Shown: positions 1 to 12,327, numbered from the stretch's first letter. The stretch: DNA of 64,000 nt from Chytridium lagenaria (GCA_025449115.1 JAHLKC010000020.1:124001-188000), one strand, 5' to 3'. Translations and numbers: made by a program. Notes: generated by a model from the sequence alone, not told the origin.

Positions 1-9
1 CCTTGCTCA

Positions 10-499
10 TCAACGCGAACCCCATTGACCGACGAAACGATTTCGGATCCAGATCTTCATATGCGGTGGAGATACATCAACGTCGCCCTGCTGCTCATGT
101 TGTAGCTGCGGTGCATCATCGTCGTCTATGAGAACAAAAAAATGTATCCTGCCATCTTCCAATCCCGTCGACAGGGTATCGGTTGCCCCAAAAAAGCCGC
201 AGGGAACCATTCTGCGGCGAGTTGGTGAGAGTTGGGTTTGATGATGGTGGAGATGCTGAGGAGACGGAGACGGCGTCGTCAATGGTTGAAGGTGAGGGAC
301 GGATCCTGGGATCAGAGGAGAGGAGGGAGCGATCGTCGATCCTGCAGACGATGAGGTTGCTTGAGGTTAAGTTTAGGGAGATGAGGATTTCGTTGAATAG
401 GTTGCTGATGGAGATGTTGGATTGATGGTGAGTGAGAAGGGACGTCGTGACCAGCACGATGCCGGTGAGAGTAAGGATGGGTGATGAAGACGAATCCAT
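10..499 (-). CDS. Small hypothetical secreted or signal-anchored protein
   Basis: I do not recognise the family. The frame opens at the ATG at 499 with a short polar start followed by a hydrophobic stretch (TLTGIVLVTTSLL), which fits a signal peptide or type II anchor. A Ser/Thr/Pro-rich middle follows. The frame then runs into the run of six T (minus strand) near 190-195. Removing one base there joins it to a second open frame that reads LSTGLEDGRIHFFVLIDDDD and stops near base 10. Both halves have coding-like composition, so I treat them as one gene of about 160 residues with a single homopolymer indel. The start is the first ATG before the hydrophobic segment. Expression and splicing are unknown. 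Confidence 0.4.
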
Positions 500-511
500 T
501 ATTCTTAGCAC

Positions 512-1206
512 ATGTACTATGTATGTTGTTGTACTGATGATGATATCCTGACCCCTCTCTTATCAGATGGGGGAATAATTTTTTGTGTTTTGTGCTTTGA
601 TGATGAATGGGGGGTGTGCAGTGTGCAGTTTATAAACCTTATTTGTGTGTAGATAACGTTTAAACACACCGCCTAAAAAACAATAATTAATAATTAGTAC
701 ATAACCGCTGTAGTTATGTAATGATGATGGATGCATGACGGAGTTTGTAATATTTTAAGTCTTATTCATTAGCCACTAAATATAAATATCACTCCTCCTA
801 CATGCAGTGACTGTATGTACGATGCATTCGTGATAAAACACACGTAGTCGCTGAGTATCAAAAAGAAAAGGCAAAAAGTAAAAAGGAAAGGAGGGAGGAG
901 GGATGGTTCAGCGCAGTAAGCCTCGTTCTGTCAACGCCTCCAAAGAGACGTCAGATGCATGACTATGACATGACAAACCATTGGCAGCCATCAACCTCAT
1001 TGGATCCCAAACCCAAATACAATCGGAGTTTGAAATCCCAGGCTATACGACATAAACCAAAGGACCGAGTTAACGGCGGTACTTTCTACCATCTGTCCTA
1101 GGACTTTCCCCAAAGCTCAAAGACGAAGTTCATCTTTGTTCGGTTCAAAATTAAATTTTAAACCGAGTGTGTGTGCTTTATTTCATCTCTACGCTGAACC
1201 AAAGAA
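512..1206. other. AT-rich intergenic stretch, nothing recognised
   Basis: This stretch holds short A/T runs and no open frame with coding character. It probably contains the upstream region of the minus-strand gene ending at 499. No element with a known consensus was seen. Confidence 0.5.
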
Positions 1207-1282
1207 TGGTGCATTCCCTCGGATGCGATCCGAGGACGTTGCCTGGTGGTGAGGAGAACCCTAACCACTTGACCACGAATGC
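1207..1282 (-). pseudogene. tRNA-like element with encoded CCA
   Basis: Read on the minus strand, 72 bases (1282 to 1211) fold partly as a tRNA. The 5' GCATTCG pairs with the 3' GGAATGC over six of seven positions. TGGTCAAGTGG matches the A box. The T arm CTCGG-ATCGCAT-CCGAG has five perfect pairs and a seven-base loop resembling the B box. The next bases are A then CCA. The anticodon stem has only about three pairs and position 33 is not T, so no anticodon can be assigned with confidence. This looks like a tRNA-derived pseudogene or the head of a tRNA-derived repeat. A eukaryotic tRNA gene would not normally encode CCA. Confidence 0.4.
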
Positions 1283-1614
1283 CTGTGTTACGTAAAATTT
1301 TATTTTGACGGGGGAGACTCTATCTCGAAATGATGTAAGCAAAATAAAAGGTTTGCTGACAAGTCTTGTGTTTACCTCTGATTATTTGGGCCTCCCTCAA
1401 CTTCAGCCTCAACGCCTTCGAGGGAATCTTCGAAAGACTGATCCGTCTGTAAACTTCTCATCCATCACCAGTTTTGTTAAGAATCAACCTTGTTCATTTG
1501 ATGCCATCATGTCTCCCTTTGTATCTCATTCTATCCCTGTTAAAAAGGGAGGGAGGCGAGACTTGGAACCTCTTTAGCGATTCATCGTAACTTCCATCAC
1601 ATTCCGAATTAATC

Positions 1615-2680
1615 ATGAGCATATCACGGACCTTTACCGTTGTTGAGGCTATCCTCACTTCATCGCATCTCGAGCCACGAGCTGCCTCCAATACATATCC
1701 TGAATCAAGAGCCATCATGCACACCGTAAGTACTATAGATGCATATTCGTTCCTCATTTACCGTTTCCTTAACACCACTTTTCTCTTACCATCCACAGTC
1801 CCAAGGATATTACTGCTGCCTGGAACAAGTTACTCATGTCCTATAGGCTTCACCTGCACCATCCCCTCATGCTCTAGACCCGCCACCCCCAACGACTGGT
1901 GCACCATCGTCATCCTCATCAGCTGTCTCGCCAGTCTCACCCTCCTCTTCACCATCTGCATCTTCGCCACCACCAAAGTCCCAAGCACACATCATCATAC
2001 CGAACATTCATCGTCAAAGACCTCGAAGTGACTGGAACCGTTCAACCTGGGGGTACCTACCTCCCTCCCCCTATAGCTATCAACAAGAATCGACGACCTG
2101 TTAAGGCAAAATCAACCGCAAGCTCGTACCATCCCAAAGTCCGCGATCCTCATATTGCTCCGACACAAGCGCATATAGAACTCCATCAAGATCTTCTTCG
2201 TTTTCAAGCATAACCTCATCCAAACGTTTCTCTGGATCAACCCGTCCCATCAATCCTCCCCTTTAGCAACAGAATGGAAAGACCTCCCCCTTGTACCAGA
2301 AACATCCGTCAACCCTCCATCTCCTCTTCACATGGATCGCACGGGGTATAGAAAAAGCAGTCTCGGCCTTACGCATCAAACTGATCCCACAAAGTTCATG
2401 CCCCGTTTATAGAGCCGCAGTATCTCTGTCCAATCGCATCATCAACGACACAAGACGGAGTACCCAGCGACACGGCATTCCTGTTGCATCAAATACTGTG
2501 GATCCGGATGCAGTATGGTCGGCGCCGGCAATGTTAAGTAACCTTCAGACCCGTTTAGAGCAGGACGACATGCGAAGCGCACAATCGAAAACTTTCACAG
2601 ACTCATTATCATCGGCGACGACATTTAGCGATGGAGAAGATAATCCTCCACCTGTTCCAATTAAAGACTTTATTGAATAA
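1615..2680 (+). CDS. Cys-rich ectodomain, single-pass membrane protein
   Basis: No family is recognised. A possible first exon ends at 1732 before a GTAAGT donor; the acceptor lies just before TCCCAAGG near 1798. After it the protein reads SQGYYCC, and with one C restored near 1818 continues GTSYSCPIGFTCTIPSCS, a Cys-dense block. A transmembrane helix follows (TIVILISCLASLTLLFTICI) and then basic residues. The downstream tail, in a neighbouring frame, is Ser/Pro-rich and ends SDGEDNPPPVPIKDFIE at 2680. Order of parts suggests a small extracellular Cys-rich domain, one membrane span and a disordered cytoplasmic tail. At least two frame changes are needed to join everything, so the model is approximate and a pseudogene is possible. 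The true start may lie in an upstream exon. Confidence 0.4.
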
Positions 2681-3286
2681 AGATTCCTTTATGTTGAATT
2701 TTAGTGTTTCTTTGAAGAAATAATAAAACACCCGCTTTTTGAACTGTGTTATAAGGTGCTCTTCCTATATATATTGAAAAACGATTGATACACAATGTCT
2801 GTTTGTCCGTGCGCTTTACTCTATTATGATATTACCTGGGTGATTTCGTTGTAAAAAAAGAATTCACGTCGGTTCTGTAGTAAAGCACGTGGATAATACA
2901 AAAGTCTCGTAATCGGAACCTTCCTATTACGCCTCTTATACCTCGAGATTTCGTATCCATCACTTAGGAGAACATACTTAGGAAACTAGCTTGAGTAGAA
3001 AAGGAGGCCAGGGAGATTTCGGACGCGACTAAATTCCTGAGATGACAAGACCCTTCAGTCATTGCCACGGTTCTTCATGCATCTCTGAAAAGCCAGTTTA
3101 TTTCGTCGCTGTACTGCACCGGTCTTACCGGATACCCCGCTTATCTGCTGCCGTCATTTTGGCCAGTCGATCATGCTGGAATATTAATACACGAAAATAA
3201 ATTTGCTGTATAAAAACCAGGGACGTGTATCTTAAGTATTGGCGTAAATGCTTTTACCAAACGTGGTGTTATTATTCGTTCCATCT
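2681..3286. other. Intergenic, nothing recognised
   Basis: AT-rich sequence between a plus-strand 3' end and a minus-strand 3' end. It includes A/T-rich possible polyadenylation contexts such as AATAAA near 2710-2730. An alternative 3' frame of the neighbouring ankyrin gene could reach about 3171. Confidence 0.5.
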
Positions 3287-5278
3287 TCAACGCATACTCT
3301 TTTCCATATGCAAAACCACCTTCTCCACCTCCTCCTTCCACCACCTCAATCTCCCACTCTCCACCAAAACCTTCAAAACATCTCTCCATCCCTCTTTCAC
3401 AGCTTTATCAAAAATTGTTTTAAACTGCATACTCAACGACCTCACAAACATCCACACAACCTCACAATCCCTCCAATCAACCCCATCATCATCCTCGTCA
3501 TCCTCAACCTCTTCATCATTCTCCTCTCCCACATCCTCTTCATCCCCATTGTCTCCATCAGTCTCCTCTTCCTCCCTGGTCTCACACAACTGCCTCACCA
3601 ACTCCACGTCAATCCGATCACCAGGTCTCATTTGAAGAGGCACTCCCAAGCCCTCCAATCGTCTCAAAAGCCTCACCACAATCTCTTCATGTCCATTCTC
3701 ACAAGCCATCATCAATGCTTGGTTTTGATGTAAAAAGGGTTTCGTGCATGCATCTGCGAGAAGCGCGGCCACGGTCTCTGTATCCCCGTCTTTGCAGGCA
3801 ATAACAAACTTTAGATGTTTGCTCTTGGACTGGCGAGAAGGGTAGTCTAGGAATAGATTGACGATGCGGGGATCGACGCGGTTGTGTGCTTGAAACACGA
3901 GAGAGGTGTAGGAACGGGATATGGGGACTTGAGTGGTGGTGTAGTTGTTGAGGATGTTGAGAAGGAGGGCATGGGTGATGTTGTCGTTGAATAGAAAGGT
4001 AGTTATGTTGGGTTGTTAAGACCGCGGAGAGGCAGTGGTAGATCCCGTTGTTATCAACGTTGCAAGCGAAAAGTAGGCAATCTCGCACAGGATGATCGAG
4101 ACGTTTCTTGCAAGGGAAGGTGTAAGGATTCAACAAAGGTGAGAAACACTGTCGAAATTCTAGTATCGTTAGGTATGGACCTTGGAAGGGAAACGAGCTT
4201 CAAAAGAAGAGGAAGCCACGGAGATGACGCGATAACGGTTTTGAGCCGATCCTCGCCCATTGTTTCTGACAACGTCATCGTCTTAACAATATGATCGGCA
4301 GCCCTTTTAGTCATCACTACAATGTCGACATGATTTCTTCATCTTGATAATATTCCCCCGAAAGAGCTCCATGACGTACCAAAATCTCCACCCACTCAAC
4401 ACTCGTATATTCCGCCACCATCACAGCGTCCAGGAGTTTTAAAGCAGATACTCCATTCTTGGATTGCGAGAAACTCGTCATCTTTGCCAACCCCTCCAAA
4501 CAATTAACAAACCCTCCCCCAAATGCTCAAAGATCATGGACGGTGCGAACCATATAGATTGATAACGAAGGAATATTTCTGCAACGTGAAAGTTGCCCCG
4601 TTTGATCGCAATGAAAAATGGTATCATATGGGTTATCATCGTCTGTTTCGACCTGATTCCAGTCGATTTTAGAAGTGATGACGGCATGGATTCTGCATAT
4701 CCATTATTACAGAGGTTCCAAAGAGACTCCCACATCCAGGATATTTGGTCGTCGAATTCAAGTTGGGCGAGAAGGGTGGGGAGGCCGAGACGTGTGAGGA
4801 GTTCCAGAAAGCCATGCTTCCAAGTATAGACATGTTCAAATGTGGATGTGAGCGTCATCTTGCAAAGACCGTCATGAAGTTCGGGTTATTGAAAGCAATG
4901 TGGACAGCGGAGACGAGGAAGTCCGATGGTAGGTTTCGTGGACGACCACGAGACCGTGTTCCCAGATGCCATCGGAGAAGTATGCGGGGAGTGCGACGAG
5001 GCCTCTTGATAGGTAGACGGCAAGATAGTTGATTCCCAAGATTTTCCAGTCTTTGTAGGTGAGGGAGCACATGTCATCTTGAACGGGGTCTCTGAGATGG
5101 GTGAGCGCAAAGGGCATGCTGTGGAGCACCATGCACTTGATAGCGGTTGAAGGATTGAGCTTGCATTGACGAGGTCTCTTGTGGAGAGGTAGGATGCGAT
5201 GCGTTCGGCAGTCTCTGATGATATGGTGATTAAGGGGTGCAGCATGGTGTTGTCAGAGAGGGGAAAGTGAACTTTCAT
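3287..5278 (-). CDS. F-box/ankyrin protein, frame-broken
   Basis: On the minus strand a coding-like protein runs from the ATG at 5278 to the TGA at 3287, about 660 residues, but it changes frame about six times. The N-terminus resembles an F-box (TISSETAERIASYLSTRDLV). The middle has degenerate repeat helices. The C-terminal part has ankyrin-like units (KFVIACKDGDTETVAALLAD and ALMMACENGHEEIVVRLLRR) followed by a Glu/Asp-rich insert and a final helix-rich unit. F-box proteins usually recruit substrates to SCF ubiquitin ligases, with ankyrin repeats as the binding part; that role is inferred. Each break is a small frame shift without splice signals, so either the assembly has indels or the gene is a young pseudogene. 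Related families are repeated elsewhere in the window. Confidence 0.55.
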
Positions 5279-7556
5279 GGATTTGTTGGTGACGATGAAC
5301 CTGGGCAACCCTCAAACGACTGCAGCAAAATCACCGGGCTCCTCTAATGTAAGGCCCATTGAACAACTGAAAGCGATAGTGAGTTATGCGAGTGTACGAA
5401 ACAGCCAAAGATGTTTACAACAACTCTCACAAAGCCATTGGCTTGCTTGCAGCGTATCTGTAAAATGCTGTTGAATGTCCATTTAGCTGGTGCTGTAAAC
5501 CGAGCAAATCCATCAGCAATGCATGGTTGATGTTGGTGGACTCCTTACAGAGATGGATACTTTTGTCGCCCATCACTGAGTGTTTTGAGGTCCATCATCT
5601 GCAACCATGTTCAAAGTCGGTAGGTAGTCTCGACAAGACACCCACAGAACATGTCAGCACACTTTTAATGGGCATGCACCAAGTTGACAATGTGATGTAA
5701 AAATAAGGGGAAGGCAAGCTCCCATTAAATAACTATTACCTGATGATCTCTCTTTTCTTCATCCATCCATCCATTCCTTCATCCTCAGCTCACTCACTCT
5801 TCTCACACTCTCCCATCCATACCCTCATTGAGACGGAGTAGTGTCGTTGTGATGGACTATAACACTCTGCAGAAGGAAGGGTGTCTGTCAGAATACATTT
5901 GGCGCTAAAAATTGTAGAATCTCTGCGCTAATCAATTCTCAACCGCGGCAGCACCATGCTGCTTCTATCGCTTCCGCCCCCCAAATGAAATCCAATTGTT
6001 AAAGTTCAAGCTCATTATCCCCATAATTTACATTCGAAACACCTCAATCAGCCCTTTTTTCTTACTCATGATATAAGCAGGGAGTACTCATTCTTTCGCG
6101 TTCATATGTGAGGTAAGCTCTTATCCACTCTGTCGTGTTTTGTTGACATCTCTTTTTAAGTTTCTTTACCGCATCTCATGAAGAGCTTTTGCGGCGCTTT
6201 TCTAGCTCTTATTATTATCTTACCGACTGCGAGGCTTTGTTAGTTTATCTCTCTTATATTTTCCTCCCCGTTTTTTTTGCATCCTTCTCGCTTATTTGTT
6301 AAGCCTTTTGCCTTTCCCCTCTCCACTTCCTTTTTCTTTCTATTCCCTTCTGAAGCGTTATGCTTTCGGGTTGGAGTACTTTTGCGTTTGATGCAGTCAA
6401 AGGTAAGCCATGATAAAAAGCGGCGCCACCAGTATCAGACGTCAACATTGACGATGGTCGTTGTATCAAGGCATTCTCCGTAATGTTGAAATGATTAGGT
6501 GGTGCACCAAGAGAATTGCCCCAAAAATCAAGTGACGAATAAATTTCCTTCAAAACTCTCTGAATACCCAAACCACCACTCACCTTGAAGACCTCATTCC
6601 TTGCAGCAAACCACCACATTTTGCTAAAGGGAAACCATCTCAACTTTTAAAGAACAAGGACTTCATACAGCTAGAACTAGTTACCATTTGGCATCGTTCA
6701 TCAACACCTCATCATCATCAGTCCCATCGCTGAGGAGACCTCTCTACTCGATCGATCTCAAACCATCCATCCATCCATCCAACTTATCTCCATCATTCAC
6801 TACAAGGCTTCCACTAGGTCAGTTCTGACTATGCATATAAGGATGGATGCATGCGTTCCCCTTTCATTTGTATTTACTTTTGCCGTTGTTCTTTTGCTTT
6901 CTCGTTTTGAAGAATGAGGATCAAGCTGGATTAGTACACTGGATGCATGCATTCCGACTCTGGGCTACTCTGGATATACATATTACTTTTTCCGAATCGC
7001 AAAGGATGATGAGTACGATGATGGAATGCTGCATTGCCTGCTTTGGATGAATGCCCTGCCCATCTGCAGGGTGGTGGATGACGGCGTTGAACCCATTCGC
7101 GATCACGAAGATTCTATCGAGCACACACCTGTGTCACTTTGTGTTACACACATATTTTCGCTTTTTTCCGTTTGAATTCTGATTGGTTCTGAAGCGGCCC
7201 GTTCCTTTTTGTCATTTTGTCATACTGCTTCCTCCCAAGCCTTTTTTACTCTCAAAACCTTCTTTTCTTCTTCGGACTTTATTTCGCCTTCGGACAAATT
7301 AACACGTAATCTAACCACTTTTTTATTTTTAAAAGATGTCAACTATGACTGCAACATCATGCTCGCTCCCTTACCCTGCAGGAGACAACGCTGATTGTTC
7401 TCCTCTTCGTTATATTCCTCAAGCGACGTCTCCTTTTCTGATTTGCATCTTTTGCATCCCCCTACCTGTACACCCTTCCCCTCCTTTGACGCGTCAGCCC
7501 ATTTCGACGCGAAAAGTCTCGTGTTCTCTGCTCCTGAGAACGCATCTGGAGATGGC
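5279..7556. other. Long upstream region of the Myb gene, pyrimidine-rich
   Basis: No convincing gene is seen. Several pyrimidine-rich tracts occur (for example around 6300-6350 and 7230-7300), together with repeated CATC/CCATCCAT runs near 5760-5820 and 6765-6785. A minus-strand open frame of about 114 codons at 6299-6643 has no recognisable domain. The region probably holds the promoter and a long 5' leader for the Myb gene that starts at 7557. Confidence 0.45.
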
Positions 7557-8926
7557 ATGTCACTCATGATGATGCCTTATATGACGGGAAGCGCGTGGTT
7601 GGAGCATCCTGTTGGAATGGAAAAGCCCGAGATGTCGGATGATATTTTGGATCAGGTGAGTTTATCCTTTCTTGAGTTTCTTTTAAAGAATGAAAATGAG
7701 TTTCTCACCACCGTTTTTTTTATATTCAGTTTCTGGTCAACCCCGATTCTGAGTTTTATGATGGTACTTCCGCGCCATCTACCGTTGAAGGCTCGTGGGC
7801 TACAAACCACAACTTTGTTGCGCAGATGGGTGCAGACATGTCCTTCGAGGCGTTAAAGCTTGAGGTAAGCCGCATCGGGAAATCTTCATTTCTACTCTTT
7901 TGCACATTTTAATCTTACCAAATCAAAAAGCTTGCCGATTCTCCATTGAAGATGCGCCCCACAGCTTCCCAACGCCAACCCACCCCTGATGCGACACCGA
8001 ACAACTCCCCGTCTCCGTCGTTCCATTCTCTCGACAGGACCCTCGGCGCCCCCATCACGGCTCCTCCCTCCCCAATGACCTCCCTCTCAGGCTCAGCCTC
8101 CCCTCGTTCCGTCATGTCCCGTGGTCCCTCCGCCTCCCCCGTCCCCGCGCCCCAAACCATGATGATGCCCAGAGCCTACCCTCAGAGCTTCCCGCCGATC
8201 CAGCCGCTCCACATCATTCCGGGAGTCCACCCTCTCTCCTCTGCCAACATGAACGGCAACCTCTACCCCACTATGATGTACCCCGCATACACCCCTGCAT
8301 TGCCCTCATCTTCTTCTCGCAAACGTCAACGCTCCGTTCGCACCTCAACCTACAATAAATGGTCCCCCGAAGAAGACGCGCTCCTCCGTTCCGCCGTCGC
8401 CCGTCACGGCACCCAAGGCAAATGGGCCATCATCGCCGCCTCCATCCCAGGCCGCACACCCATCCAATGCTCCACCCGTTACACTGGTGCCTTGAACCCG
8501 AGGATCCATAAAGGCAAATGGTCATCCGAAGAAGACGCTCTCCTTCGCACTGCCTTCAACGACGCCTGTCTCCAACTCCTCTCTGAACGGGGTCCAGATG
8601 TTGACATCACCCCGTCGTCGTCCTTGATTCCCTGGCAAAAGATTGCTGAAATCATTCCTGGCCGTACGGGCGTTCAGTGTATTGCTCGGTACCAGGAGGC
8701 GCTTGATCCTGAAATCCGTAAAGGAAAATGGAACGTGGAGGAGGATGCGTTGTTGAAGAAGGGGTTGAGGTTACATGGGAAGGGGTGGGTCAAGATTGCT
8801 GGCTTGATTAGAGGACGCACGCAGAGGCAGTGTAGGACGAGGTGGTTGCAGATTAGAGAGAGGTTGGAGGCTGAAGGGATTTTTGTGTGCGGGAAGGATG
8901 AAGGAGACGAAGGGATGGATGCTTGA
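7557..8926 (+). CDS. Three-repeat Myb/SANT transcription factor
   Basis: Predicted nuclear DNA-binding protein of about 409 residues. Exons are 7557-7655, 7730-7864 and 7931-8926. Both introns are GT..AG and keep the frame exactly. The N-terminal half is Ser/Pro/Thr-rich and looks like a disordered regulatory part. Three Myb repeats follow at roughly residues 220-265, 270-335 and 340-385. Each begins KW-S/N-x-EEDALL and ends with an IPGRT/IRGRT-xx-QC recognition helix with the Arg/Tyr-Trp core. Repeat 2 carries an extra segment of about 20 residues between its first and second helices. The third repeat keeps WVKIAGLIRGRTQRQCRTRW. Family knowledge: such proteins (Bas1-, c-Myb- or SNAPc-like) bind promoters; the exact target is unknown. 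The start is the first in-frame ATG after an in-frame stop at 7392; upstream exons remain possible. Confidence 0.85.
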
Positions 8927-10389
8927 ATATACCGATTTTGATGGAGTTGTTTTTGAGGATGATACCGGAAACTGGATATTCGGTCCTTTCCGTTACGGTT
9001 CTCTTGGTCGCTCATCATTTCGCTTCATCCCCATCTTTCTTCCGATGCCAGTTACTATTTTGCTGTTAAAGACCTCTTTTACGCGTTTCCCCTCCAACGC
9101 TGTACCTCTTAATTTATTATTGCCCAAGTGTTTTGTTTTTTCGATTAACTTAATTTTGCCCCCCCTGCGTTCCATTTTGTGTTTATTAAACCCTCCAACC
9201 TCATTTTTAGAAACCCCCTCTCCTCTCATGATTTATTTATTTATTTGCATTTATTCCCCTCATCATTTATCAGTGCCTTTTTCCAATGCCTTGCTATCTT
9301 TATTTTGATGGATATGAAGTTTTTTATTTACCCCCTTAACCCCTGCGTGCCTTGCTGGTTTACCTCTTAATTTATTTTACAAAAAAAATGTGGTTTTATG
9401 TGCCTCTTATATATGCGTGCTCATTTTGGTGGAAATGGGTTTGTGGGGGTTTGCTTATTTGGACGAATGTTTCTCTGAAAGCAGCGAGATTATACTGGAA
9501 GGCTTTATGAGGCAAAATCTGGGACGATGGGTTTCCAGAACTCGTAACCTAGCTGCCTCGGTTCCGCGTATCCTCGAAAACTACAAAGACTAAGAACACG
9601 AAACCCTAACAAAGAGATGTTTGCAACAGTGGAGACGACGCAGAATAACTTATCTCTTGCAGACATGCTCTGTTAGGCTTACGAAGGAGTTATTCTCAGG
9701 CTCGACTATACGGAAGCCCGATGGCATTTGTTATCATTTAAAACTATACTTGAATGGAATTGGTCCAAGGTCTCGCCGTACTTACTGCATCCTAGTAAAA
9801 TGACAGAGGGTTGAAGGGGGCTCTCATCGATTTCTCAAGTGATTTTTGGAGCACATGGATGTGTTGGTGCGCTACCGGCCGGGGAAGGTTTTGGCAACAG
9901 AGGAACGTTGGAGAAGCAAAATTAATGTATCCCGTAGATTGCTCTGGTGTCCTGTTTTCCAGAGGATGTGGGGATGGGGATGAGGTGTTGCTTAAAACAT
10001 TTCCGTCAAACTTGTTTCCTGTTCCAGCTCTTTTTTTTCGTTCATGGAGAATGAGCTTTATCAACCGTATATTAGTCCATCACCTGTCCCTCTCTAAATA
10101 ATTATTCTCATCACCAAACCAAAAATAACAAACACAAAAACAAAGACAAAATGGTTTATAAAAGCCGGCTACTCATATTTCGCTTTTTTTTTTTGTTCTT
10201 TTCTTCTTCCCCAATAAATGTAGAGATATATAATCTTTTGTCTTGGCTTAGTTTAATACCTCTGGTTGCTGTGATGGCCGTATGATACTGTGTACAAGAA
10301 GTACCTTATTTCGTGGTTTTTTTACATCAATAAAAACAATTGTAAACTGATATATATTTAAGTTCTTTTTCCTTATGTTACAGAGATTA
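8927..10389. other. Convergent 3' regions, nothing coding recognised
   Basis: The stretch lies between the 3' end of the Myb gene and the 3' end of CFAP45. It is T-rich, with TTTATTTATTTA-like runs near 9105-9380 and AATAAA-type signals, consistent with 3' untranslated regions. Open frames here have no protein character. Confidence 0.5.
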
Positions 10390-12327
10390 TCAGTGACCTT
10401 GGTTGCTGAAAACATGCTTGTTGGTGGAATGCATTTTGCGTTGAATTTCTTTACAGTATTTCTCGGGGACGCCGATAGATCGGAGTTCCTGGATAAAAGG
10501 TAACAGTCAGTTAATGTAAACCCAAACGTGTGTCTTCACCGGAAAACTCATGAATAGAAGTCAAACATACCTGTAATTTTCTATCTTTAATGACATCGAT
10601 CTTGTTTTTCTTCTCATTCCTCTCCCCAGCCTGTTTGACACCTTCCAAGAAGAATTCTTCCCTCCCCTTCCTCCTCACAATTTCTTTCTCCCTAATCTGC
10701 TGCTTGACTTCAAGCGCATAAAGTCTATTTCTCTCTGCCCTCTTCACTTCCTCCATCCTCAACCTTTCCTCGACCTCCTTCTGCCTTCCCAAATTCTCGA
10801 AAAACTCTTCCTTCAATTTATGCGCCTCAACAGCTACAGCATGTTCCCTTGCTCTCTGCTGTTTCACGCGTTCCTCCTTCAACTCCTTCTCCATCAACGC
10901 TTGCTTCTCCGCGGTTTCGCGTTCCTTTCGACGCCACTCCCTCTCATAGGCTTCATAAGCTCGCTGCGCCCTCAATGCATCCTGTTGCGCTTGTTTATCA
11001 CTCATCCGCTCCTGCGCCGCCCTCAATCTCGCCAACTCCTGCTCCCTTTCCGCCTTCTTCCGTTGTGCAATTTTATCGTTTTCAATATCCCTCTTCTCCT
11101 TCTCCAGCAAATATTCCAGCACCTTTCGATCCTCCTCCTCCTCCTCCATCTTGATCTTTTTTTTCCGTTCCATTGATTCCTGGTTCGCACGGACAACTTC
11201 TTGCATCAGAGATTTTTGGACATGGACTTTCTGTAGCTTCTCAGCGGCGTCTTGCGCAGCCATGACGGTGATGGCATGGAGAATTTGCTTTGTTTCTTGA
11301 TCTCGACGTTCTTGCTCAAGGAGGGCGTGCTCGCGGCGTTCCTCGATTTGAAGACGGATTTTGGCGGCGCCTTTGCGGAGTTCTTAAAGATGTGTGAAAA
11401 AAGGTTAGGGTTAGACATGAGAAAAAGTCAAAGCGAAATTTGATATTTAAAGGCGAAATGTTATATATAATAGCGGAAGATCCGAAAAACAGGGTCTGCT
11501 AAAGTATATTGTTCGACGCCTGATATGCTTACCCTCAATCCTCTTTTTCTCCCTCTCCTCCAATTTCTTCAACTCATTGACGCGTTCCAACTCCATCATA
11601 GCATCCAAACGACTCTCCTCCTCCTTTTTCTCTCTCTTTATCAATTTCTACAAGAAAAAAAAAAGTAGTATAAGTAAACAAGCAATGACCTTAGTAGCAA
11701 ATACCTTTTCCTCGACTTGAGCATCTCTAATAGCCACACATTTCGCATACAACATCAATTCATTCATATGCTTGATCTCATCTTCCTGTTCCTCCAGCTG
11801 CATTTGGGCCTTTGCGAGAAGGTAGTTGGATTTATCTTTTGCTTCTTTTTCGAGGGCAGAGAGCTTAGCATTCTGAGAACGCTGGTGATCGAATTCTTCC
11901 ATTTTCGACTGAAATGCAACAGTTATTATGTGAAGAGGGAAACCTATATACTTTTCGTAATCGTGCATTCTCGGCTGCTTGAACCCTTTGATGGTTGAGG
12001 TCGTGGTTGTATCGCTCCAAGTCTTCTTTGCTTAGGTAGACTGATTCTGACTGGTATCGTTAGCGGCTTTGCTCACAAATTGGATTTTACCTTTATTCTT
12101 TCTAGATCTGTGAGTGATAATTTGATGGGGGTCCCTTCTTTGTATCGCCGGTGTGTGGTTTAAGAGTCCTGATGTTGTCTCTTGTAATCACAGTGATAGG
12201 TTTCTGGCCTCCACGCTGTTTTGGATGTTACAAAGAAAGTACTTGTTTTGGGAGTGTGGTTTACCTGTCCATTACGATGGTGGGATTTAAGGACAGGAGC
12301 CTTGTCGAGGACCACAGAGTCTCTCAT
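10390..12327 (-). CDS. CFAP45: CFAP45 (CCDC19), axonemal coiled-coil protein
   Basis: Flagellar protein of the axoneme; in animals and algae CFAP45 sits inside the doublet microtubule. Exons (minus strand) are 12265-12327, 12091-12180, 11952-12050, 11705-11908, 11533-11647, 10571-11382 and 10390-10488, giving about 490 residues against about 550 in human. Diagnostic segments are AKCVAIRDAQ, RLRAAQERMSDKQAQQDALR, EREWRRKE and the C-terminal ELRSIGVPEKYCKEIQRK. Almost the whole protein is charged coiled coil. The last five exons join in frame with good splice sites. Exon 2 (12091-12180) has an in-frame TAA. Its 5' half reads well in the next frame, so one base appears lost or gained near 12155. 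The first exon is short and the N-terminus is less certain. Confidence 0.92.

Noticed and set aside
6299..6643. Minus-strand 114-codon frame upstream of Myb
   Set aside because: No domain, no splice partners, and Trp/Phe-rich composition typical of chance frames in CT-rich DNA.
7915..8160. Minus-strand open frame opposite the Myb gene
   Set aside because: It is the antisense of the Ser/Pro-rich Myb N-terminus, whose codon bias opens the other strand.
8883..9308. 141-codon frame after the Myb stop
   Set aside because: It overlaps the Myb 3' end in another frame and runs through a T-rich 3' region.
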